From: Pilatotrama ljubarskyi
Taxonomy: Eukaryota > Basidiomycota > Agaricomycetes > Polyporales > Polyporaceae
Direction: 5' to 3'
NCBI GenBank assembly: GCA_022385805.1
Contig: MU277674.1
Coordinates: forward strand, 63,251 to 127,250
Length of the DNA: 64,000 nt
Shown: piece after piece, positions 33,051 to 43,826 of the stretch
Position numbering within the stretch: the stretch's first letter is position 1
Layout: every line of letters begins with the position of its first letter
The notes under the pieces: model-generated
The model's database searches: none
The model's input: only the letters and a program-made list of their open reading frames with translations
Told to the model about the DNA's origin: nothing
Position numbers and translations under genes: made by a program

Positions 33051-34175
33051 CTATGCCTCAACCACCGCCGCCTTGGACTTTTCCTTCTTCGACTTGTCCT
33101 TTTTCTCCTTCTTTTCCTTCTTCTCCTTTTTGCCCTCCTTCACTTCGACCTTCGACTCCTCCGCCGCTACTGGTGCGTCGACGTCCATCTTGTCGCCCTC
33201 GCCATCTTGCACAACGGCCTCGCTCTTCCGCCGCTTCTCCTTATCCTTTTTCTCCTTCTTGCTCTTCTTCGACGCTTTCTCCTCGTCCTTCTCCGACGCT
33301 GCCGCAGGAGCATCCGCCTCCGCCTCTTCGTGCTTGCGCTTCTTCGACTTGCCCTCGCCCTCCGAAACCGCCGCCTCCGCGCTCTGCTGCTCCGTCTCCT
33401 TCTTGTGCTTCTTGCTCTTCTTATCCTTTGCTAGATTCTCCGAACCTGCACTATTTACTTGAGCGTCGGTTTTCGTCTGTTCGGTGTGCTCAGCCGCTTT
33501 GGAGAACGATGCTGCTGGCTCTTGAGACGTCGATGCGGAGCCCTTCTTCTTGTCCTTCTTGTCCTTTTTCTTGTCCTTGGGCTTCTCGGACGACTCCTCT
33601 GCAGCGGGTGCCTTCGCAGGCGACGACGGTGCGGCATCCGCGGCCTCGGCATGCTTTGCCTTTTTCTTCTTTGGCTCCTCACTGTTCTGCGTCGCCTGCC
33701 ACGACATCATCAGTGTTCGTCACTTCCTAAGCACAAGTCGGAGACATACCTCAGTAGCGCGGGCCTCCTCCCCAACCATCGACTTGCGCTTCTTATCTTT
33801 TTTGTCCTTCTTCCCCTCCTTCTTATCCTGCGCGGCGACGGCACCCTCCGCGCTCTTCTTCTCGGCGGCAGACGCAGACGGCGACTCGACCTCGGGCGGG
33901 GGAGCTGTCACGGGCGACATCCGCAGGGGGGTGCCCAAGGGAGTGCCGTTAGCGCCTGATGCTTCGTTCCGCACGTATCCGGAGCCGCGCCCCCAGCCGC
34001 CGCCCTGTCGCCCCCAGGACTGCTGCTGCTGCTGCTGCTGATACTTACCAGCGCCAGCATTGCCGTAGCCGTTCTGCCCGCCGCTGGCGTTGTTGGCGTT
34101 GCCGTTCTGGCCTTTCCCGCGCGGACCGCCGTTTTGGTTCTGCTGCTGCGGGGACGAGCGTGAGCGGAGCGATAC

Positions 34176-34214
<39 letters not shown>

Positions 34215-34599
34215 GATGCGTACCTTGGGACCCTTGTAGAGCCCCTTCTGGTACTTCTCCGCCTCGCTGATGCACGTGGTGTGTCCCTTGTACTGCGCGG
34301 GACCCTCGAACGTCGTGCTGCAGTCGAGGCAGGTGAACGACGAGTTGCACGACATGCGGTGCTTGTCGAGCTTCGGCTTTTTCACGGTGTCGCCGCACGC
34401 TACATGTTCGCAGAACAGAAGACCAAAGGACGACGTTCAGGAGGGTAAAGGAGAGGCGAAGTCAGATATAATCCTGGGCACGTTATCGCATCGCGGGGGG
34501 ATGGTCGGAGGGAGGTAGCTCACCATCGCACCTGTGAACAGTGGATCAGTACCCGGTCCCTACCAAACGACATATAGAAACATACTGGAAGGAGACCAT
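33051..34599 (-). CDS. LYAR-type C2HC zinc-finger nucleolar protein
   Basis: A homologue of LYAR (cell growth-regulating nucleolar protein), which binds nucleic acid and supports rRNA processing. Exons 34599-34586, 34531-34524, 34399-34224, 34145-33750 and 33686-33051 give 409 aa. Two zinc sites lie at the N-terminus: C6, C9, H21, C25 (MVSFQCDACGDTV) and C31, C34, H47, C50 (FTCLDCSTTFEGPAQYKGHT). Exon 2 is a micro-exon of 8 nt that supplies parts of QCDA, so C6 is lost if it is skipped. A Gly/Asn/Gln linker with a six-Gln run follows, then a very long Lys-rich tail with repeated KKEKK/KKDKK blocks, typical of nucleolar localisation. Intron 3 contains a (TC)15 tract. NKAP lies upstream on the same strand. 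Confidence 0.88.
34181..34210 (-). repeat. (GA)15 microsatellite inside a LYAR intron
   Basis: A perfect dinucleotide tract that is (TC)n on the coding strand. It lies just after the donor of intron 34223-34146. It could act as a pyrimidine tract, and its length is likely to vary between strains. Confidence 0.9.
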
Positions 34600-34915
34600 G
34601 TTTTCTGATTATGTACTGAAGGAGAGGGAAGGGAGGTCAAGGGAGGTCGAGGGAGAGGGATCGGCGAACGCGGCCAATTGGCGGCCGCGCCGGGCAAATT
34701 TTGGGCACGTGACTTTCCCTGTTTCTCACTGCAACACGCTTCGAGCCTGGCAGTGGCATTCGAGCGTGTTCGACGACGCGAGCGACGACGAGGACAACAC
34801 GCTCTACGGCGAGTACTAAACCCACGGAGAAGTGTGACCAGGAAATAGGATAGAGTAGTACAGAGCGATACACAGGCAAGTTCCACGAACACCCAAGCCC
34901 GAAACGTACACCGCC
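34600..34915. promoter_or_regulatory. Upstream region of the LYAR gene
   Basis: 316 bp between the LYAR start and the NKAP stop, both genes on the minus strand. It includes a NotI-like GCGGCCGC at about 34681-34688. Nothing else is recognisable. Confidence 0.35.
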
Positions 34916-36733
<1,818 letters not shown>

Positions 36734-37396
36734 CTCGCACTTTCTTAGTCGTGTGGGTTCAAACGTTGATGAGAAGAAGCAGTTGAGAGTGGCAGGGAGG
36801 TGGTGGTTGAGCGCAGCGTCGTCCGAGTCGTCGCCGGCTCTGTCAGAGGGGCAAGAGCGCTCGCGGTGGCTGCGAGAGCCCGTCGAAGCAGCGTGGGAAC
36901 TTTGCTGGAGGTCGAAGCGCCCGGAGGGCCTTGGGCGCTCTCCGGCGAGTCGCACACGCTCTGCTGGGCCCTACCGACCACGTCCGCATCTCTGCTTGAC
37001 GGAACCTTCACGCAAAAGGATGACGAAGGGCAGAGAAAGCCTCTGCAGATTCGCGTGTATGGCTATATCGATTGCGGCGAATAAAAATCTACAATACACC
37101 TCGGCCAAGGGCGGTATAGTAGTGGTTCAGACTCATGCTTCGTACAACATGTACACGTAACGGGGACGTCGCGGGGCATTAGAATCGTAACAGTAAGTAG
37201 TAGCACTGACACTCAGACGACAACAGGCGGGCGATATATACGGAGAGAGACGCACACACGGAACAGGTCCCCAGTCCACACAAACCAGGGCAGACGGCGG
37301 GAACATAGGGAAACAGGTGGAAGCCGAGCATATCGCACACGTCGCGTCTGCGTTCAGCAGCAGCACTTGGAGTGGATGAAGTCGAGTCAGAGGCAC
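36734..37396. other. Intergenic, no gene seen
   Basis: 663 bp between the NKAP start and the stop of the first Ohr gene. It must contain the NKAP promoter and the Ohr 3' UTR. Short ORFs have no motif. Confidence 0.45.
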
Positions 37397-38112
37397 TCAG
37401 ACCTTAGTGACCTTGACCTCGGCGCCATGCGTGAGGGCACGGCTATACGGACAGAACTACATAGCATCATCGTCAGCATCACACACATCGAAGAAGGGAA
37501 CCTTCAGACGAACCTCATGCGCGGCAGCGATGATGGCATCGTCATTGCAGCCCTCAACGTTGAGCTCGACACGCAGGCCGAATCCGTCCATATCGGGCTC
37601 CGTCGGGTGTCCGAGGAAGACGTTCGCGGTCACCTTCGCGTTCTCCGCGAGATGCTTCTTGTTCGCTCGCGCAGCTGCAAGTTGCAACGCACCAAGGAAG
37701 CACGCTATCACGGTCGTGAGTCAGCGTTCTGTGGCCAACCGAACGAAGCCAAGGTGAACTCACAAGCATAACCCATAGCGAACAGCTGCTCAGGGTTCTG
37801 GCCGTCGCCCTTTCCACCAGTGACCTTGGGCATGGACATTTTCAGCTCCAGAGGCGAATCCCCATTGGATTTGACTACGCCATTGCGACCAGGACCTTCA
37901 GCGGTAGCCTTCATGAAGTACTGGAGAAAGAGACTTTTTGAGCATATGACGTCATTGAAGCGGAAGTGCGAAAAACATACCACATGGTCCTTCAAAGTCA
38001 AGATGCTTCGCTTGTGAATGGTGGCAGGCTTGACGTTGCGAGCGTAACGAACTCCAGCACCGGTGAGGACACGGTTCGTGAGGGGGCGGAAGACGGCTTG
38101 AGTTGGGTACAT
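37397..38112 (-). CDS. Ohr/OsmC-family organic hydroperoxide reductase, copy A
   Basis: A thiol peroxidase of the Ohr class, which reduces lipid and other organic hydroperoxides, in bacteria with lipoylated partners. Exons 38112-37981, 37920-37764, 37704-37514 and 37456-37397 give 179 aa. The reactive cysteine pair is Cys98 (YASCFLGAL) and Cys162 (FCPYSRALTHGAEV), both in the Ohr positions. GKGDGQNPEQLFAMGYA matches the family helix before the first Cys. The N-terminus (MYPTQAVFRPLTNRVLTG and on to a KRS motif) is basic and hydroxylated without acids, so a mitochondrial presequence is likely, as reported for other fungal Ohr proteins. Copy B lies directly upstream on the same strand with the same exon plan. 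Confidence 0.9.
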
Positions 38113-38689
38113 GGTGGGAGACGTAGAATTGTGGAGATTAGATACGGGTGGTTGTATGCAAGATTAGGGTCGAGAATGCGAGGTTGTAGGCGATATGTCG
38201 TAAAATAGAGCGGAAAGTCGTAACGAGGGGGGATGCAAATGCAGAAGAGCGAGGGTGGCGAGTATTTGGTGAAGGAAAAGCGTGAGGGGGTGTGAGCGTT
38301 CTGTGAGGACCGAGAATAGAGCTTTTGCCGAGCCTATATACCCCTCCGGGTGTTGGCGCCGAGCGGTTTGTTCCAGCGGGCGGCGCAGTCACCGCCAGCC
38401 ATGTCGCGCTCCAGCGCACGCTCCAATGTTTGCGCCAGACATCTCACAGTCAGCGAATGCGATGGGTTGGCCAAGAGGCGCTACATCATGGCCACCAAGA
38501 GATTACGTCGGTCGACTCCGAGGCTCCCGATCGCCGACTCGAGCACTCACCCGGCGCTGTGTTCTTCGTGGCGCGTCCGGCGGGCTAGACTTCAGGCATG
38601 CTGTCTTCCGACAATTTTCTCGCGCACCGATACCTGATTGCTCTGGTTGCCGTCATACAGCGGTGTATCTCTGGTCCACTATGGAAGTT
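38113..38689 (-). promoter_or_regulatory. Upstream region of Ohr copy A, with TATA-like box
   Basis: 577 bp between the two Ohr genes. TATATA at 38335-38340 (GGGTATATAGG read on the minus strand) lies about 222 bp before the start codon and may be the core promoter. The rest includes the copy B 3' UTR. Confidence 0.4.
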
Positions 38690-39392
38690 CTACTGCTTGG
38701 TGACGTTCACCACTGCACCGTGCGTCAGAGCACGGCTGTATGGGCACGCCTGTTCGTGGAGTCAGCGCGTCGAAACGCACCAGCGCACCTTGCCGAGAAG
38801 CTGCGGGTACTCCTCGAAAGAAGCCGACGCACCTTGTGGCCTGCTTGAATGAGGTCCACGTCATCGACGCCCTCTACCTGTATGTCGACCTGGAACCCAA
38901 AGCCCTCCATGCCGTCCGGCTGTCCGAGGTGGACCTGAGTGTGAACGACCGCATTTCTGGCCATGTCCGTCTTGCCGGTCTGCCCTGCGACCATCTGTAG
39001 TGCACTGAGGAAGCAAGCTAAGGTGCGTGCAATTCTTTCAACCGACGACAAATGCGCCTGAAGGGTTTGCATGCACCTGCATAGCCCATCGCGAAGAGCT
39101 GTTCTGGGTTCTGGCCATCGCCCTTGCCCCCGAGGGACTTTGGCATGGCGAGGCGAAGTTCGAGGCCGGAGTCATCGTCGGACTTGACTTGACCGTTGCG
39201 TCCTTGGCCGCGAGCGGTGGCGTGTGCCGAGTACTGTTTCGATTGACGGGGACGTGCGTGCGATGGCAGGGGCGGACGTACCTTGTGGTCCTTGATAGTC
39301 ATCAGCGAGCGCATAGGTGCGACGATCCGAGGGTGCTGAGCAGCTCGGGTGGGGGTATGGCGGGCGAGGGCACGAAGGAGGGCAGCGGACAT
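38690..39392 (-). CDS. Ohr/OsmC-family organic hydroperoxide reductase, copy B
   Basis: A paralogue of copy A. Exons 39392-39282, 39233-39077, 39017-38833 and 38749-38690 give 170 aa. The reactive pair is Cys91 (YAACFLSALQ) and Cys153 (ACPYSRALTHGAVV). Exon 2 (157 nt), exon 4 (60 nt) and the second intron (59 nt) have the same lengths as in copy A, and all phases agree, so this is a tandem duplication. Exon 3 is two codons shorter and exon 1 seven codons shorter. The N-terminus (SAALLRALARHTPTRAAQHP) is again Arg/Ala-rich without acids, consistent with a mitochondrial presequence. The proteins differ at many positions outside the core, so the duplication is not recent. A peroxide-reducing role is inferred from the intact cysteines. 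Confidence 0.9.
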
Positions 39393-40082
39393 CTTCGCTG
39401 GCGAGCAATTTCGGGGGCAGGACAGACGTCGAGCGGGGACTTGCCATGGCAGTTATAAGCCGTGCTGGATGACAGGAAACGAGCGGACGTCGAGTGCGTA
39501 GTGTCGCGGGAGCATTGCCAGGGCGAGATCGATCGAGGACAGTCGAGTCTTGTGGCCGTGTATGGTGTGCTCCTCCCCATATATGGCTGACTGACATTGG
39601 CTGGCCCAGCTTGTGCAGACAGCGTTGAGCAGTATCTCTGGCTCTGCTGTCCTTGCTGATGGGCAGAAGGCGGTCATGTGACGCACGCGCAAGGCGACTG
39701 GAGACGCGTCCGAGTTCGCGAACTCCTCTGAGGGGACTCGCATCAGGCTCTACTCGCACCCCTTCAGATGCATCTCCGAGTGGACGAGTGGCTCAGATCC
39801 GGGTGCGCTCGCCCGATGGGGCACGTTGTGCGAACATGTGGCGGCAGTGACACCCTCCCACCCGTTCTTTGTCCATCCTCTCTTCTCGTCCAACCAGCCC
39901 TGTCTGACGCCGAAACACAATATGAACTTACTCAACCTGCTTGTCTCGCGATGTCCTCGCCCTCCAAGCGCGTGGCCCAAAGTCCGCACCTGCCCTTCGC
40001 TCGCTTTGTCTGCCCTTCCCGGCCATAAAGAGTGCTTTGGCCCACCGGCCACCCTCCGGAGGCACATAAACCCTCAGTCGCG
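39393..40082. promoter_or_regulatory. Divergent region between Ohr copy B and an orphan gene
   Basis: 690 bp. ATATAT at 39579-39584, about 190 bp before the copy B start, may be its TATA element, similar in distance to that of copy A. No other element is clear. Confidence 0.35.
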
Positions 40083-41087
40083 ATGCGCACCAACGCCCCT
40101 CTCGCCGATTCTCGTCCTTGGGGCCTGGAGAGCACGTACACAAACAGCATCAAGAGGCATAAAGTCCTTCTCATCATGGTGAGCCACTCTCGCATCGCAT
40201 CTCTATGGCGGAGCGCCCGACTCAGAGTCGGCGACCTACAGAACCCCCGGTGCGCTGCTAGCTCCCTCGAGCCCTTCCTCGGCACCTACCGCATCGTCTG
40301 GGACTCCCACTCCAACTACGACCCCCGCGAGGCCCTCTTCGATAACGACCCGCGCGGCGACCGCGACCCGGACGACGGCCTCCTCACCCTCACCTATCCA
40401 CAGCGCTCGCAGGCGTGGCCCAAGGAGCCTGTCTCCGCCTCGAGCGTGGTTCTCCGCATCTGCGACTCCTTCCTCGGGACGGACCGTACGGCATCCCAGC
40501 TCAGACCCTCTCCACGCCCTGTGCTCGTCTCCGAGTCCTCAGCATCCCTCAACCTCCCTGGATCTTCACCAAAGTCCCTTCTCTCCGAGCCCCATTCTTC
40601 CCCCGCATCTTCCTCCTGCTCCTCGCTCCTCCGCCCGGCCCCGACACCAAGCCTTGCGTCCACGCGCTCTTTCTCCGCCGGCTCGCCTTCCCCCTCCCCC
40701 TCCCCCTCCCCCTTCCCCTCAAGCTCAGACCAGGAGCACCAGGAGCACACGCGCCGCTTCTGGCGGTTCGACTGGGACCCGTCCTTCCCGCGCCTCGGCT
40801 TCCGCTTCGAGGGCATGGACCTCACCGCCGCGCGCGGCCACGCGCTCTCCTTCTCCCGCATCCGCGACGACGCCGGCCGCCCGTTCCTCGTGCTCGACCT
40901 CCGGCCCACGGGCTGGGGCGCCTCGGACGCGGGCGAGTGGGCAGAGGGACGGAGCGAGTGCTACATCACCGTCGTCGCGAAGCGCGTGGCGGACCGGTAT
41001 GCGCGGGGAGGCTTGTCGGAGGCGGAACGTGAGAGGCTCGGGATGGTCGAGCTGGACGAGGACGGGTATCCGGTTTACCGATCATGA
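40083..41087 (+). CDS. Orphan hypothetical protein
   Basis: A frame open from 40083 to 41087 encodes 334 aa if unspliced. A well-formed intron (ATG|GTGAGC at 40179 to CTACAG at 40241, 63 nt, phase 0) may be removed, which would leave 313 aa beginning near MNPRCAASSLEPFLG. The first ordered block is LEPFLGTYRIVWDSHSNYDP. A middle Ser/Pro-rich segment contains eight SP-like repeats. The last ordered block is RRFWRFDWDPSFPRLGFRFE, then SFSRIRDDAGRPFLVLDLRP and SECYITVVAKRVADRYARGG. The Trp-rich strands suggest a folded domain at each end. I know no family. The start is uncertain (40083 or 40176). Confidence 0.6.
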   Translation: MRTNAPLADSRPWGLESTYTNSIKRHKVLLIMVSHSRIASLWRSARLRVGDLQNPRCAASSLEPFLGTYRIVWDSHSNYDPREALFDNDPRGDRDPDDGLLTLTYPQRSQAWPKEPVSASSVVLRICDSFLGTDRTASQLRPSPRPVLVSESSASLNLPGSSPKSLLSEPHSSPASSSCSSLLRPAPTPSLASTRSFSAGSPSPSPSPSPFPSSSDQEHQEHTRRFWRFDWDPSFPRLGFRFEGMDLTAARGHALSFSRIRDDAGRPFLVLDLRPTGWGASDAGEWAEGRSECYITVVAKRVADRYARGGLSEAERERLGMVELDEDGYPVYRS

Positions 41088-41873
41088 GTAGGGCGTTTTG
41101 GAGGTGCAGCTGCGTCTGCGCGCGCGGTGTGTGGGTGAAGTCATGTAGGTGGCGGAACTGGCGCCTTTGTATCATTGTCTGTCTGTACTGCTGCTATGAT
41201 CGTTGTCCGATATATCTTCCTTTTCATTGACTCCCGTTCACCGCCCTTTAGGGCTTAGTTATAGCGGTGCCCGACTACCAGAGATCCGAAAGACCGGGGT
41301 CCCATCCAGAGGCATAAAGTGAGAACGGGCCGGGGGAAGATCTCCCCAACACCTAACGTCCGCCTTCGAGTCAGAACCCCCGACAAAACCAAAGATTATG
41401 TGCTACAGCTTTCAGGTCATAGAGTCTTCCTTGTCAATGCCTTAGCGAGGAAGCTGCAGGACAAGTTCCAAGGCACATCAGCAGAGTCCCTGGATTCCGA
41501 GCCGCGGGATTGTTCGAACTTCGACGCCCTGCAGCAGCGCTAGCAGACCACAGCGTGAGCCGGGGGACGTGAACAGCAAGTATGTATGTATGTATGTATG
41601 TATGTACGGTGACGATGCGGGCAATCCCCGCCCTTGCCACCTCTTTGCAGTCCGTACCCATAGTGCGCATCGCAAGAACTTCGAGACGCGAAGGTTTGCG
41701 GCTAATTCGCGAGGCGACGTTCATCAAAGAGTTGGATTTGGCCCACAATCCCCCCTGGCTAGGGCCTCGCGACGTACAACGCCTTTCACCTCCCAGTCGC
41801 GTACATATGCCCCGCCCCGCGCGCGCCCTCGCCCCTCCTACGCGAACACCGAACCTCGGCGCCGCATCCAGCC
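41088..41873. other. Intergenic with a (TATG)n microsatellite
   Basis: 786 bp between the two orphan genes. A run of six TATG units lies at 41581-41604. Short ORFs have no motif. It must contain the promoter of the second orphan gene. Confidence 0.5.
41581..41604. repeat. (TATG)6 microsatellite
   Basis: A perfect tetranucleotide tract in an intergenic region. Confidence 0.9.
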
Positions 41874-43347
41874 ATGATCCCCTCTGAAAACCTCCGATGG
41901 GCCGAGTGCCAAGTCGCACGCGCTGCTGCACCACCAGCACCAGCACCAGCACCACCGGCAGCGCCAGCACCGTCCGCGCCCGAGCCCGCACCGCCTGCCT
42001 CCGGACAGGTCCTCGCGCCCAAGTTCGCCTGGGAGAGCGAGGACGGCAAGATCACAATCCACCGGGGCGTCGTACGTCTCCTTTCCCTTCCCCTTCCCCT
42101 TCCTCTCCCCCACCCCCTTCCCCCATCATCGAACTCATACCTATCCAGCGCTCGCTGACCGTCCCGACATACAGGCAGGCCAGCCCGTCGGGCGCTCGGA
42201 CCCCCGGCTGCACACGGGCGTGTACGACCTCGTCTCCGCCTCCTTCAGCTGGGACGGCGGGCCGAGCGCGACGCGCTTCTCCGCGCTCGACAGGTCGCAG
42301 CGCGCGACGCTGCGCCGCGGGTGCCCCGCGCTCTTCGAGCTCCTCCCGGTTGCGTGCGGCGAGTACGGCCAGCCGCCGGACGTGGGCTTCTCGCTGTGGG
42401 AGGTCCCGCCCGTACCGAGGTTTGCGCACCGGCCGCCGGTCAGAGAGGAAGAGGAAGAGGAAGAGACGCAGGAAGAGGCAGTAGTAGGGCAGCCTGAGCA
42501 CAGCAGGTCGGCGTCAGGCTGTGGCGAGGATAGAGGGCCGGAGGGGGTGACGTTCGAACGGGGGACGCCACGTCCCCGAGCCGACAGCTGCGTACGCGAA
42601 CGGCCTAATAAGAGGCCTGTCTCTGTAAAGAGCAGCGCTAGCCACCAGACGAAAGCTCAAAGCTCGCGATCGGGGACGCCAGCATCAGTATCGGCGCCGA
42701 CATTCATGACGCAGCACCAGGACGAGGACGAGGACAAGGACGAGGAGCAGCCTGCGTCCGCGGATCTCTCCAGGCGGGCGGTGTTCAACACCTCCCTCCT
42801 GCCACGACAAGGCAACCAGATGGACGCCTTCCTCGCATGCATCGAGACCGGGATCAGCAAGACCGTGCGCGACACGGCCATGGTCCGCGGCGGGCTGCGC
42901 GTCGCGCTCGACTGGAGCTCCCCCCGCCCGCGCGCCCGCTCCAACCGGGGGCCGCAAAGCGTCTTCCGGATGCGCACGGGCACGCTCGCGCACCACGGGC
43001 CAAAGGGCTTCCTCATAACGTGGGACGAACCGGACGAGCTCGGGCTCGCGCAGGCGATCACGGAGCTCGCGTTCTCTCGCGAGACGGACGCGAGCCCGGA
43101 GAGCAACCCGTTCGCCGTGCTCAGTTGCTTGTACGAATGGTGGCATAAGGGAAACGCACGGGCGGCCCGCGGTAGGGAGCGGGAGTACATACGCGTGCTG
43201 CTGGTGTTCAAAAAGCGGCAGGCGGGGTACGGCATGCCCGATGCGAAGCTGAGTACCGATGAGCGGTGGAAGTTGGGTGTGGGGTTGTCTGAGGCCCACG
43301 TTGAGGAGCTCTACCATCGTCGGAAGGCCGTCGCTGTGTATGTCTGA
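41874..43347 (+). CDS. Second orphan hypothetical protein
   Basis: Exons 41874-42071 and 42175-43347 give 456 aa. The first exon ends VLAPKFAWESEDGKITIHRG after a Pro/Ala-rich start (PAPAPAPPAAPAPSA). Exon 2 has VYDLVSASFSWDGGPSATRF, then a Glu run and a Ser/Arg-rich linker, and a C-terminal ordered block with FRMRTGTLAHHGPKGFLITW, LAQAITELAFSRETD and EYIRVLLVFKKRQAGYGMPD. The 103-nt intron is pyrimidine-rich. Like the gene before it, it has folded ends and a disordered middle, and the two lie head to tail. I see no clear sequence identity between them. No family is recognised and no function is proposed. Confidence 0.62.
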
Positions 43348-43826
43348 GGCGTTGCTGGTCAGATCAGAAGGACAAGTGTGGATTAGGCAAGGACGTAGGC
43401 GCAGGCGCACCGATCGGACGAGTTGGCCGGTTCTTGTACAGCTATAGTATGTTTCGCACCTTCTAGTAGTTGAGCATACTTAGGAATGAGTTATACGCAA
43501 GTAATGATACGCATGAGGCAGGAAGGCGCAGCTTTGCCGCAATCGTCAACCCTAACCACAGTTCGACTCAGCACGCACTCGCACGTTGATGAAGGCCCGC
43601 CGGCAATGGAGCCACGTACGGCGAGTGTCTGCAGATGTGTTGCGCCCTCGGCTCGTCACGAGATACGACGGACGATAGTTCGCAGGAAATCATGTTGTGA
43701 GCGCGCAATGGTATGTCTGAAGCGGGTCAGCGAGGCATGATGCCTAGACTGCGCGCCAGAGGCAGAGATGACAAGATAGCATAATACTACACGTACAGAA
43801 GCACAACAGATTACATCGACGACCTC
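43348..43826. other. Intergenic between convergent genes
   Basis: 479 bp between the second orphan gene and the end of RSE1. It is presumably 3' UTR from both sides; nothing else is seen. Confidence 0.5.

Noticed and set aside
33053..33730. A 225-codon Ser/Pro-rich ORF on the plus strand
   Set aside because: It is antisense to the Lys-rich LYAR tail, a composition shadow with no motif.
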